DNA of 64,000 bases from JBFWWP01 sp050246115 (GTDB lineage: Bacteria > Planctomycetota > UBA8108 > UBA1146 > JAJFFE01), in NCBI GenBank assembly GCA_050246115.1, contig JBFWWP010000003.1, positions 241,474 through 305,473 on the forward strand, in the 5' to 3' direction. Of this stretch, positions 18,913 through 26,884 are shown piece after piece. Both the position numbers and the translations under genes were made by a program. The notes under the pieces were generated by a model. The model saw only the letters and a list, made by a program, of their open reading frames with translations, searched no databases and was not told the DNA's origin. Position 1 is the stretch's first letter. Every line of letters begins with the position of its first letter.

Positions 18913-19680
18913 GTGCGATTGCCGCGACTCTCAGGAACCATCGAACGGCGCATCTTGCTGAACTTCAGGATTCGGCCGGAGTTCGTCGCGCGCCTGTTGC
19001 CGGCTCCCTTCGCACCCGTCACGGTACGCGATTGGGCGATCGGTGGCATCTGCCTCATCCGGCTCGCTCGCGTCCGACCCGCGCTGGTACCCGGCTTCAT
19101 GGGCATGCGCTCCGAAAACTGCGCCCACCGCTTCGCCGTGCAGTGGCGCGAAGGTGCAACGACTCGACGCGGGGTATACATCACCCGACGCGATTCGAAC
19201 CAGTGGTTGAACGCGGTGGCTGGCGGGCGCCTGTTCCCAGGAGTCCAACACTGGGCTCGCTTCCAGGTCGACGAGACCTCTTCCTCATGGGCCGTCCGAG
19301 TCGAGTCGACGAACCCCCCGATGCAGGTTGCGGTGGCGGTGCACTTGTGCCCGACCCTCAACCAAGACTCCGTGTTCTCGTCGTTGAGCGAGGCCTCGAG
19401 CTTCTTCCGCGCCAGCGCAGATGGCTACTCACCGTCGCATGCCCCGGGTCGGTTCGACGGGATGCACTTGCAGTGCGATGACTGGAACGTCGAGGCGCTG
19501 CGGGTAGAGCGGGCTGAATCGACCTTCTTCGAGGACCCGCACTACTTCCCGCGCGGGTCGGTGCAACTCGACTGTGCGCTACTCATGCGTGACCTCCGAC
19601 ACCAGTGGCTGGGACTCGCGGACGTGTGTTGCGACAGCGAGTGCCCGGACACGGTCGGCCTCCTGCCGGGCCACGCCTAA
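18913..19680 (+). CDS. DUF2071-family protein
   Basis: 255 residues. The opening RLPRLSGTIERRILLNFRI and the later LLPAPFAPVTVRDWAIGGICLIRL, SENCAHRFAVQW and RRDSNQWLNAVAGGRLFPGV match the DUF2071 (YqjF-like) pattern of an acetoacetate-decarboxylase-like fold. No catalytic role is established. The GTG at 18913 is strongly favoured by GGGAGGT placed 6 nt upstream; the longer frame from 18769 lacks one. Its TAA stop is also the first three bases of the 181-bp hairpin element. Confidence 0.85.
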   Translation: MRLPRLSGTIERRILLNFRIRPEFVARLLPAPFAPVTVRDWAIGGICLIRLARVRPALVPGFMGMRSENCAHRFAVQWREGATTRRGVYITRRDSNQWLNAVAGGRLFPGVQHWARFQVDETSSSWAVRVESTNPPMQVAVAVHLCPTLNQDSVFSSLSEASSFFRASADGYSPSHAPGRFDGMHLQCDDWNVEALRVERAESTFFEDPHYFPRGSVQLDCALLMRDLRHQWLGLADVCCDSECPDTVGLLPGHA

Positions 19681-19860
19681 GGAGTCGCCCAAGAATGACT
19701 TCGACATCTTGCCGTCGATTCGGGTCAGATTCGGCCGCTCCGGAAAGCTCGGAACCGGAGGCGTAGCCTTAGTTCCGGTGAAGACTTCGAGGTTTTCGGA
19801 TCGGTCGAAGATGGCCCGAAGCGACGAGCAAGAGGGTGAAGTCATTCTTGGGCGACTCCT
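19680..19860 (+). repeat. 181-bp stop-anchored hairpin element, copy 1
   Basis: The terminal inverted repeats are 23 bp and perfect: AGGAGTCGCCCAAGAATGAC... at the left and its complement at 19838-19860. The interior arms keep pairing imperfectly toward an apical stem CCGGA/TCCGG around 19754-19779. The element begins on the last base of the DUF2071 TAA stop. It carries no open frame of note. Copies 2 (40229-40409, opposite strand) and 3 (63538-63719) differ from it at roughly 8-11 positions by eye. Confidence 0.9.
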
Positions 19861-20013
19861 CAGCGCGCGTCTCGCGTAAGAACAGAACTACGTCGCAACC
19901 GAGTGCGTCCGGTGGACCGACGCAGCGTCGACCCAGTCCTCGGGTCGGCGCCGACGTCGTCGCGATCCACGACGCAGTCGAGCCAGTCTGCTGGCGAACG
20001 CTCGCGACAGACC

Positions 20014-20056
20014 GCTAGCTGCTAGCGCTAGCCTCGAGGCCGGTCCGGAGTTATAC
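20014..20056 (+). promoter_or_regulatory. Clustered palindromes and -10-like box upstream of the DUF2007 gene
   Basis: GCTAGC occurs three times in 20014-20032, including the perfect 12-bp palindrome GCTAGCGCTAGC (20021-20032), followed by a 10-bp palindrome GCCTCGAGGC (20031-20040). TATACT ends about 10 nt before the first ATG of the next gene. The set could be an operator, and the close -10 box would imply a leaderless transcript. Inference. Confidence 0.35.
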
Positions 20057-20066
20057 TCTCTGCACG

Positions 20067-20630
20067 ATGATGTCAATCAGCCAGCCAACGGAGCAACTTC
20101 CAAGAACCGCCGAGTGGGTTACGATTCAGGTGGTGCCCCTCGCAACGGCCGGCATGTTCCGGGCGCTACTCGAGGACGAGGGCGTTCCCACCTTCGTTCC
20201 CGATGAGTTCATGAAGACCATCGATCCGTTCATCACCGGCGTCAGCCCACTGGATGTTTGCCTGCAGGTACCCGCACCCGCGGCGACGCGCGCCCTCGAG
20301 GTGCTGCGCGAACATCGAGCGGCTGCGCAGGTCGAGCTGCAGCCGTCACCAACGACCCCAGAAGGCGACACGAACGATCAAGAGCCGGTACAGGACGCTG
20401 AAGAGAGCGAGCTGTCCTCGGTCGGCCGCAGCATTCGCTGGGCGTCCGTACTCTCGATCACGTGGCCGATCACGTGCCCGATCGCCCTGATTCGGGCACC
20501 CGCTTACTTCGTCGGTGTCCGCCGACTCGGGCGACGTCCGATCCACCACAAGCTGACGGTTTGGGCCACCGTGTGGGCCGCCGTTCAACTGGTGATCGTT
20601 GGTCTGGGGATCCTACTCCGCCTCGCTTGA
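20067..20630 (+). CDS. DUF2007-domain protein with C-terminal membrane segments
   Basis: 187 residues. The N-terminal 80 residues (VTIQVVPLATAGMFRALLEDEGVPTFVPDE to DVCLQVPAPAATRALEVL) match DUF2007, described as a putative signal-transducing ACT-like fold. An acidic linker (NDQEPVQDAEESELS) leads to two C-terminal hydrophobic segments. Function unknown. The start is the ATG pair at 20067/20070. No Shine-Dalgarno sequence is close, consistent with a leaderless message. Confidence 0.75.
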   Translation: MMSISQPTEQLPRTAEWVTIQVVPLATAGMFRALLEDEGVPTFVPDEFMKTIDPFITGVSPLDVCLQVPAPAATRALEVLREHRAAAQVELQPSPTTPEGDTNDQEPVQDAEESELSSVGRSIRWASVLSITWPITCPIALIRAPAYFVGVRRLGRRPIHHKLTVWATVWAAVQLVIVGLGILLRLA

Positions 20631-21010
20631 ATGCTCGGCTGAACGTGCACCCATCGCCGGGCCGAGTACTCCATGTCGATGTCCCGTTCTCGCTCGGCGC
20701 TCACCGTCCGGCTCCGATCCACCCGGAGTGGGTCGTCCGACTTCGGACCCCCACGTGCTCCGCGAGGGTCTGACGCTCTCCTCGCCAACCCGCGCCCGAG
20801 TCGCCACTTCGAAAACGGCGACACCACGGGCACGCGTTCTCCCTCCCGGGGTATCCGCAACCGCGCCACAGGATCGAGATCCACGAGGTCATGTTCATGT
20901 CCACGTAACCTCGAAACTTGCTTCGCGGTGTCGCGGATGAGAGACTCCGGCCTCTCTCAGTTGCTCTCGACACCGGAGCGGTCTCGATCCTCATCGAAGC
21001 CGGGCAATCC
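20631..21010. other. Spacer upstream of the MFS gene
   Basis: About 380 bp with no recognisable gene or repeat. Overlapping frames on both strands are Arg/Ser-rich and look non-coding; no clear promoter motif recognised. Confidence 0.3.
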
Positions 21011-22300
21011 ATGCGATCTGCATTGCACCGATTCCTCGCCATTCCCCGACCGGTACTCCTCGTTCTGAGCGCACACCTGTTGCTCAACTTGGTCAACGGC
21101 TCGCTGATGCTGACCTTCAACATCTATTTGCGCAAGCTCGGCCATGACGACAGTTTCATTGCGAGCATCACCGCTCATCGGTTTCTGCCCGTCCTCGCCT
21201 TGTCGCTGCCGCTCGGGATCTTCTTGCGCGGTCGACGGTTGCGCGGTTTCTTCCTGGCCGCGGCAGTCCTGCTCCCCGTGGCAACCTGGTGCATGCTCGT
21301 TGCCGCTCAGGAGCACAACGAGACGCTGCTGGCGCTTGCAACCAGCCTTTGGGGAGTCGGGCTGATGACGATGCAAGTCGGCGTCATGCCCTTCATCATC
21401 CGCCACGCCACCGACGAAACTCGGACCGAGGCGATTTCCTTGAGCTTTGCGGCTTGGTCGCTTTCCCTCTTGGCGAGCGGGGTGGCGATCTCACTTCTCG
21501 GCAGCCTGGATACGCTGCGGATCGGCGGGTCGGAATGGCACTTCGACGAGCCCGGCATCCTACGCCTGATGGTCTTTGCCAGCTTGGGGTCCATCCCGCT
21601 CCTGCTGGCGGTGAACGAACCCGCGGTATCCGATGAGAAGAAGCTCAGGCTGTGGCATGCGCGCAAGGAGTACGACTGGTCCCTGATCGCGCGTGCCTCG
21701 TTCCCGAATCTGCTGATCGCGGTGGGAGCCGGGTTGACGATCCCGTTCGTGAACCTCTTCTTCAATGAGGTCTTCGCGCTGGACTCGCACCAGTTCAGTC
21801 TCTTGGGCGGCGTAGCCGGGGTACCGGTGATGGCCGGCTTCCTGATCAACCCTTACGTGCGCCGGCGCTTCGGTTACACCACCGCCATCGTGCTTTCCCA
21901 GAGCCTGGCGGTACTGTTTCTGGTGATCATGGCCTTGACCGAACTCGCGCGAGAACTCCCGGGAATGCTTTGGGTGGCAGCTACTTGTTACCTGCTGCGC
22001 CAGCCGCTCATGAACATGGCCTCGCCGATCACGAGTGACCTGGCGATCAACTACGTCGGCAAGCGCAACCGGGAACTCATGAGCGCCCTCGGGGCAAGCA
22101 TCTGGAGCGGTTCGTGGTTCATCAGTGCCAAGGTCTTCCAGCACCTTCGTGAGAACGACTTCCGGTACTATCAGATCTTCTTGATCACAGCGGCTCTCTA
22201 CCTGACCGCGACTTCTTGCTACTGGTTGCTGATTCGCGACTACCGTCGCGTCGCTGCCGCCGAGATCTCGCCTTCGCAACCGGCGGTCACGGACAACTGA
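21011..22300 (+). CDS. MFS transporter
   Basis: 429 residues with about 12 hydrophobic segments and a central cytoplasmic loop (NEPAVSDEKKLRLWHARKEYDWS). This is the typical two-times-six major facilitator layout. The pair of basic loops (LRGRRLRGFF near 75, YVRRRFGY near 290) corresponds to the MFS motif A position in each half, although the motif is degenerate. Substrate unknown. The ATG at 21011 (MRSALHRFLAIPRP) is the natural start; the upstream extension is not membrane-like. It converges with the PagL-like gene. Confidence 0.88.
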   Translation: MRSALHRFLAIPRPVLLVLSAHLLLNLVNGSLMLTFNIYLRKLGHDDSFIASITAHRFLPVLALSLPLGIFLRGRRLRGFFLAAAVLLPVATWCMLVAAQEHNETLLALATSLWGVGLMTMQVGVMPFIIRHATDETRTEAISLSFAAWSLSLLASGVAISLLGSLDTLRIGGSEWHFDEPGILRLMVFASLGSIPLLLAVNEPAVSDEKKLRLWHARKEYDWSLIARASFPNLLIAVGAGLTIPFVNLFFNEVFALDSHQFSLLGGVAGVPVMAGFLINPYVRRRFGYTTAIVLSQSLAVLFLVIMALTELARELPGMLWVAATCYLLRQPLMNMASPITSDLAINYVGKRNRELMSALGASIWSGSWFISAKVFQHLRENDFRYYQIFLITAALYLTATSCYWLLIRDYRRVAAAEISPSQPAVTDN

Positions 22301-22344
22301 CCGCCGGCCTCCTTGCCGCGGAGAGCGTTGGCGCGGGCCATGCG

Positions 22345-22902
22345 TCAGAACGTGATCATGAACCCGAAGAAGCCGCCGTAGGTGTTCGTTGCCGGGTTGC
22401 GAGCACGCCCCTTGATGAAGCCGTTGGAGACATGCTTGAAGCGAGCGCCGCCGATGAGGTGAAAGCCGCGGCTCAGTTCGAAGGTCAGTCCGAGGTCGGT
22501 CTGGTAGGTCCAATTGAAGTGCGTACCTTCGTCTGGGAACCTACCGGTACCCTCGAACAACCCTCCAGCCAAACCTGCAAACAGCGAGGTTCGTTCCAAG
22601 GTGATGAAGTGATACCGGGCTCCGAGATCGAGGCCGATCGCGTAGGAGTCCCGCCGATCGTAGAGTTCGTAGCCCACCAAATCGACGTGCAACGCGAGGT
22701 CGTCGAGCAGGTACTCGCCGTACTGGAAAGCGAGCGTGCCGATCGCTTCGTTACTTCCGCCCTTCTCGCCGCCGTAGCTCGGCATGAGGCTGAACGCTCT
22801 GGTGCCTCGCGGGAACAGTCGCTCCGGTGGGGCCGGCGCGCTGGCTCCTTCCGCGTCGGTCAGGAGCGGAAACAACGTCCAGAGCCAAATCAGAGCCACC
22901 AC
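22345..22902 (-). CDS. Acyloxyacyl hydrolase / PagL-like lipid A 3-O-deacylase
   Basis: 185 residues with a signal peptide (ALIWLWTLFPLLTDAEGASA) and alternating beta-strand pattern ending in Phe, as in small outer-membrane barrels. Near the C-terminus GARFKHVSNGFIKGRARNP matches the PagL/acyloxyacyl hydrolase signature with catalytic His-x-Ser (HVSN). The family removes a fatty acid from lipid A at the outer membrane, implying an LPS-containing envelope. GTG at 22902 is chosen, with GGAGAGGAG 6 nt upstream; the 70 preceding residues of the open frame look non-coding. Confidence 0.75.
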   Translation of the reverse strand: MVALIWLWTLFPLLTDAEGASAPAPPERLFPRGTRAFSLMPSYGGEKGGSNEAIGTLAFQYGEYLLDDLALHVDLVGYELYDRRDSYAIGLDLGARYHFITLERTSLFAGLAGGLFEGTGRFPDEGTHFNWTYQTDLGLTFELSRGFHLIGGARFKHVSNGFIKGRARNPATNTYGGFFGFMITF

Positions 22903-22994
22903 GCACGACTCCTCTCCAAAACTGCAGCTGAGGCGAACCCGGACGCGACCCCGAAAGGCTGCGAGACTAGCCCATGCGGGGCCGACCGCAAGGG

Positions 22995-24296
22995 TCAAAT
23001 CGCTCTCGATCGCGGCGTCGTAGCACTCTCGCCGGCGAGCCTCCCGGTGACCCACGCCCACAGGAAGTTGTAGCCCCCGATGCGGCCGATGACGTCGAGG
23101 ATCTCGCCGCACAAGTAGAGGCCCGGCTGACTGCGACTCTCCAAGGTCGAGGGATTCACCTCGCTCACGGGGACGCCGCCGCCGGTCACTTCTGCCTTGC
23201 GGTAGCCTTCGTCTCCGGTCACCGGCAGCCGAGTTTGACAGAGTTGGTCCAGGAGCAGCTTACGATCTTCACGACGCAGCTGGTTGCCGGCAGTGTCTGG
23301 CGCGACCCCGGCACGTGCACAGAGAAGCTCGACCAGACGCCGCGGGAGGCGCTCGGTGAGAGTGGTCACGACCGTGCGTCGGCCCGAGGTCGTCAACCGC
23401 TCCTGCCACTCCTCCCGGGCGTCCGCCCATTGGATCTCGATGGGAGCGCGATCACGTACACTCCAGTGGCTCGCGTCGAGAATCGCCGGACCGCTGAAGC
23501 CCCGATGGGTGAACAACAGCTCTCGGACCCGCCGCTCGACGATCTTCCCATCCCGCCGGACGCTCCACTCGACCGGCAAGGAGATCCCGCTCAGAGAGAG
23601 GAACCCGGGGTCGTCCGTGAAGAGTGGAACGAGCGCCGGATAGGGCGCCAGGATCGTGTGCCCGAGGGCCCGAGCCAGTTCATAGCCGCCACCGTCGGAG
23701 CCGGTGCGCGGGAGCGATTTGCCGCCAGTGGCCAGAATCACGCGCGCGGCCGCGAGCTGCCGGCCATCGACGGCTCGAAGGCGAAACGTCGACCCGAGGG
23801 AGGTCGGCGGCTCGACCTGTTGCACCCGCCAACCCGTCAGGACCGTCGTTCCGGCGCGTTGCGCCTCGTGGTACAGCGCGTCACGAATCTCGTCCGCCCG
23901 TTGACTCGCCGGAAAAACCTTGCCAGTCCCGGCCTCGATGACCAAGTCGACAGCGAGGTCCTCGTTGAAGAACCGGTGGACGTCGGTGAGGGGCCATGTG
24001 CGGAACAAGCGGCGCAGGACTGCCCGACTCCCCGTGGTGAAGTAGTCGTCCTCGCAGAACACCGACGGGAGGACGTTACAACGTCCGCCGCCACTGATCA
24101 GGATCTTGAGACCCAGGGCGCGCCCGCCCTCGAGCAACACGGTCCTTGCGCCGCTTCGCGCGGCGAAGATCGCCGCCATGAGGCCCGCCGCCCCGCCGCC
24201 GACGATCGCCACGTCCGCGGAGTCCGGCGAGACCTCGCTGGGTGCTGATGCGGGCAACACGAACCGCTCTTCCTCGACCCGACGACGCGCAACCAC
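22995..24296 (-). CDS. NAD(P)/FAD-dependent oxidoreductase, HI0933/BaiN family
   Basis: 433 residues. FAD-binding DVAIVGGGAAGLMAAIFAARSG is near residue 27, then the family hallmark LKILISGGGRCNV. The interior HI0933 signature is VILATGGKSLPRTGSDGGGYELARALGH, and the C-terminal VTGGGVPVSEVNPSTLESRSQPGLYLCGEILDVIGRIGGYNFLWAWVTG is typical. Some members (BaiN, 3-dehydro-bile acid reductases) have known roles; most do not. The start is uncertain: the GTG at 24296 lacks a good ribosome site and a GTG about 12 codons later is possible. It lies 92 bp upstream of the PagL-like gene on the same strand. Confidence 0.9.
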   Translation of the reverse strand: MVARRRVEEERFVLPASAPSEVSPDSADVAIVGGGAAGLMAAIFAARSGARTVLLEGGRALGLKILISGGGRCNVLPSVFCEDDYFTTGSRAVLRRLFRTWPLTDVHRFFNEDLAVDLVIEAGTGKVFPASQRADEIRDALYHEAQRAGTTVLTGWRVQQVEPPTSLGSTFRLRAVDGRQLAAARVILATGGKSLPRTGSDGGGYELARALGHTILAPYPALVPLFTDDPGFLSLSGISLPVEWSVRRDGKIVERRVRELLFTHRGFSGPAILDASHWSVRDRAPIEIQWADAREEWQERLTTSGRRTVVTTLTERLPRRLVELLCARAGVAPDTAGNQLRREDRKLLLDQLCQTRLPVTGDEGYRKAEVTGGGVPVSEVNPSTLESRSQPGLYLCGEILDVIGRIGGYNFLWAWVTGRLAGESATTPRSRAI

Positions 24297-24366
24297 GACC
24301 CGACTGAAGCCTCGGCATCATGGACCGGCACTCGGCACGGTCAATCGATCTGGCCACCATGGAGTC

Positions 24367-24434
24367 GATCTCGCAGAGACTCTCGGGCGGGCGCGCACCC
24401 GATCTCGCTGAGACTCTCGGGCGGGCGCGCACCG
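24367..24434 (+). repeat. 34-bp tandem repeat, two units
   Basis: The unit starting GATCTCGCAGAGACTCTCGG occurs twice head to tail with one or two mismatches, followed by a partial third end (GGCAGGCGCGCACC). It lies in the spacer between the BaiN-like and carbamoyltransferase genes. Confidence 0.7.
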
Positions 24435-24500
24435 GGCAGGCGCGCACCAGGGCGGGGTCGGGATCGCACGAGGCCGGGCCCGCAAGAAGCGGAGGCTCCT

Positions 24501-24653
24501 GACGCAAGGCCGATGCCGACAGGCTGTCCGCGATCCCGGGGCGTGCGCAAGGGCGTGGGCTCCTGAGGAGTCGCGGCGTTGGTGCGGGGCGGCGAAGAAG
24601 AGGCGGACGGGTCCGATGCGGCTGGGCTGGGCACGGTACACGGGGCGCTGGAG
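24501..24653 (+). repeat. Duplicated non-coding block, copy A
   Basis: Similar along its length, at roughly two-thirds identity by eye, to about 31955-32112. The best conserved landmarks are GACAGGCTGTCCGCG (within a 7-bp palindrome at 24515-24531), GCGTTGGTGCG and GGCGGCGAAGAAGAG. Edges are approximate. Confidence 0.65.
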
Positions 24654-24675
24654 TCACCAGCGCTGAGCACATTCG

Positions 24676-24741
24676 GCCCAGATCGAGCGCACTCACGAGC
24701 AACTCGAGTTCGCGCTTGGCGCTACGAGCCGAAGGCGAGCG
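24676..24741 (+). repeat. Dispersed repeat, long form
   Basis: A full-length copy: GGCCCAGATCGAGCGC, then ACTCACGAGCAACTCGAGTT, then CGCGCTTGGCGCTACGAGCC and GAAGGCGAGCG. It matches copies at 31768-31836 and, inverted, 55100-55167. Confidence 0.8.
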
Positions 24742-24771
24742 TCCCGCTCGGAGCCTGGTGCCGCAGTCCGA

Positions 24772-26547
24772 TCAGCACTGGACCGCAACGTCCTTCTCGA
24801 GCGCTCGAAACGAAGTGAGCTTGTCCTTCGGAATCTCGCTCTTGAGCAGGACGTGGTCGCCGAGAATCAGCGCGTCCATGTCCGAACCGAGAAAGCACTC
24901 GATGGCGTCTTCGGGGGTGCAACACACGGGCTCACCGCGACGGTTCAAGGAGGTGTTCAACACCCCGCCGATGCCAGTCTTCTCGCGAAACCGCGAGATG
25001 ATCGCGTGGTAGCGTGGATTGGACTGACGAGAAACCGTTTGGGGTCGCGTCGAGCCATCGACGTGAGATGCCGACGCCACGTCTTCGAAACGTTCCGGAA
25101 CGACTTGGAACCCGAGGAGCATGAAGTTGGCGTCGGTAGCGTCCTGAAGGTACTCGTCCCGACACTCACTGAGAACTGACAGCGCGAACGGCCGCCACGA
25201 CTCGCGGAACTTGACCTTGTTGTTGACGCGGTCCTTGGCCTTGGTGCCCCGTGGCGTACTCAGGATGCTGCGATTGCCGAGAGCTCGAGGGCCGATCTCC
25301 ATTCGCCCTTGGAACAGCCCGCAAACGAGCCCGGAAGCGAGTAGGTCACCCGCATGTGCCGCTACGTCGGTTGAACGATCGAGAGGCAATCCGTACTTCG
25401 CGAGCGCCTGGCTGATCTCGGCTTCACCGTACTCGGGTCCGAGGTATGCGTTGTCGAGAGGGTAAGACGGACGTTGATCCCGTCTCGTGCAGTGCTGATA
25501 CCAGAATCCGAGCGCGGCGCCGCATGCCAGCCCCCCATCCCCTGCGTGCGGGAAGATGTGGAGCGCCTCGATGCCGTCGATTTCCTGAATGCGTTGATTG
25601 GCGATGACGTTGTGCGCGACCCCTCCGCCGTAGGCCACTCGCCGACAGCCGGTTCGCTGCATCCAGTGGCGGACGAACGGGACGAGCACGTGCTCCAGTC
25701 GTTTCTGGGCGCTGCTCGCAATGTCTTTCTTGTCGAAGCGCGTGGCGAGGTCGGTCATGAAGTTGCGAAAGGAGAGCGGACGCTTGGAGACCACTCGCTT
25801 CTTCTTCGAATCCCAGGTTAGACCGTGGGCGATGGTGTCGTAGCAAACGGGTGATCCGTAGGCCGCCAAGCCCATGACCTTGCACTCGTCGACGTGTTTC
25901 CGAAATCCGATGGCTCCGGTCGCGTTGCCGTAGAACGAGCCGAAGCTCGCGAGGGGGAACATCACCTCATCGAGTAGCTCGAGCTGGTTGCCGCGAGCGC
26001 GCCAGACGGTCGTCGATGTCAGGTCGCCTTCGAGATCCGCAACGATCGCCAACGCATCGCTCCAACCCGACGTGCGATAGGACGCGCTCGCGTGAGCGAA
26101 GTGGTGGCCCACGAAGTGGACCTTGCCTGGATCGAAGCCGAGTTCCTGGAGTTGCTCGAGGCTCGACTTCACGAGTTGGCGCTTGTTGAGCCAGTAGAGC
26201 AGACACAGCGGCAGCAGCACTGGCGTGTAGAGCAGCGCTCGCCAGAAGGACGCGCGATAGAACTTGCAGGGAATGCGAAACAGGAAGTCGCGCGGTCGCG
26301 CATGCGGCAGCACGATCGCATCCACGTCCGCCGGAGTCAGACCTTCCATGGCCAGTATCTTGGCGATGGACTGCCGGGGAATTGCCGACCGCAGAATCCG
26401 GGGAAGGAAGGCGAGCCACTTGCCGCGCTCCTCATGGAAGTTCTTGATGCGGTTGAGTCGTTCCTCGTTGATTGCCGCCTTGAGCTCGCCGTCGATGACG
26501 AGCGCTGCGCCAGCGTCGAACGCATCCTGGATGCCGAGGACCTTCAC
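24772..26547 (-). CDS. NodU/CmcH-type carbamoyltransferase
   Basis: 591 residues. The N-terminal Kae1-like domain opens with VLGIQDAFDAGAALVIDGELKAAINEERLNRIK and has HHFAHASASYRTSGW, the metal-binding His pair. The C-terminal domain has LASGLVCGLFQGRMEIGPRALGNRSIL and ends with NTSLNRRGEPVCCTPEDAIECF, both hallmarks of the carbamoyltransferase C domain. Such enzymes transfer carbamoyl from carbamoyl phosphate to a hydroxyl of a sugar or antibiotic. The substrate here is unknown and no biosynthetic cluster surrounds it. GTG at 26547 is favoured by GGGAG 5 nt upstream. Confidence 0.92.
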   Translation of the reverse strand: MKVLGIQDAFDAGAALVIDGELKAAINEERLNRIKNFHEERGKWLAFLPRILRSAIPRQSIAKILAMEGLTPADVDAIVLPHARPRDFLFRIPCKFYRASFWRALLYTPVLLPLCLLYWLNKRQLVKSSLEQLQELGFDPGKVHFVGHHFAHASASYRTSGWSDALAIVADLEGDLTSTTVWRARGNQLELLDEVMFPLASFGSFYGNATGAIGFRKHVDECKVMGLAAYGSPVCYDTIAHGLTWDSKKKRVVSKRPLSFRNFMTDLATRFDKKDIASSAQKRLEHVLVPFVRHWMQRTGCRRVAYGGGVAHNVIANQRIQEIDGIEALHIFPHAGDGGLACGAALGFWYQHCTRRDQRPSYPLDNAYLGPEYGEAEISQALAKYGLPLDRSTDVAAHAGDLLASGLVCGLFQGRMEIGPRALGNRSILSTPRGTKAKDRVNNKVKFRESWRPFALSVLSECRDEYLQDATDANFMLLGFQVVPERFEDVASASHVDGSTRPQTVSRQSNPRYHAIISRFREKTGIGGVLNTSLNRRGEPVCCTPEDAIECFLGSDMDALILGDHVLLKSEIPKDKLTSFRALEKDVAVQC

Positions 26548-26884
26548 CAGCTCTCCCTTCCGCACCAAACGTCGCGGCACCCCAGCGAAACCGAGGGCGC
26601 CTCTTCCGCTAAGTTCGGCTCGGCTCGGGTCACGCTGAAGTCGTCAGGCAGACTTTCGCGGCCCTGGATCATGGCAAAACGATGGCGGGAGGCGGGGAGG
26701 CGCGACTACGGGGGGACCGGGCTCCGGGCGAGGATTGGCGGTGAGGCGCGACATCGGCCCCGGAAGGACCGTGCGCGAGTGAGGCAAGAGCGGCGTGTAG
26801 AAGGCAACGGGCACGGAACCGGCGGCTTCGTGCCGTGGCTCCCGTGCCCGTGTCCCTCGCGCGGCGGTGGTTGCGACCGACGAA
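26548..26884. other. Spacer between carbamoyltransferase and rplS
   Basis: About 335 bp; no gene, clear terminator or family repeat recognised. It holds the 3-prime end of the rpsP-trmD-rplS unit and the promoter region of the carbamoyltransferase gene. Confidence 0.3.

Larger units (their letters stand above)
24297..24771. other. Repeat-filled spacer
   Basis: About 475 bp without a credible gene. It holds the 34-bp tandem repeat (24367-24434), the duplicated block (about 24501-24653) and a full copy of the dispersed repeat (24676-24741). Short frames here are Arg/Pro-rich and shift between copies of the repeats, so I do not treat them as genes. Confidence 0.6.

Noticed and set aside
19680..19860. 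Classical MITE with target-site duplication
   Set aside because: Flanks are TAA / TCA (copies 1 and 3) and TTA / TAA (copy 2), not clean duplications, so the mobile explanation is not proven.
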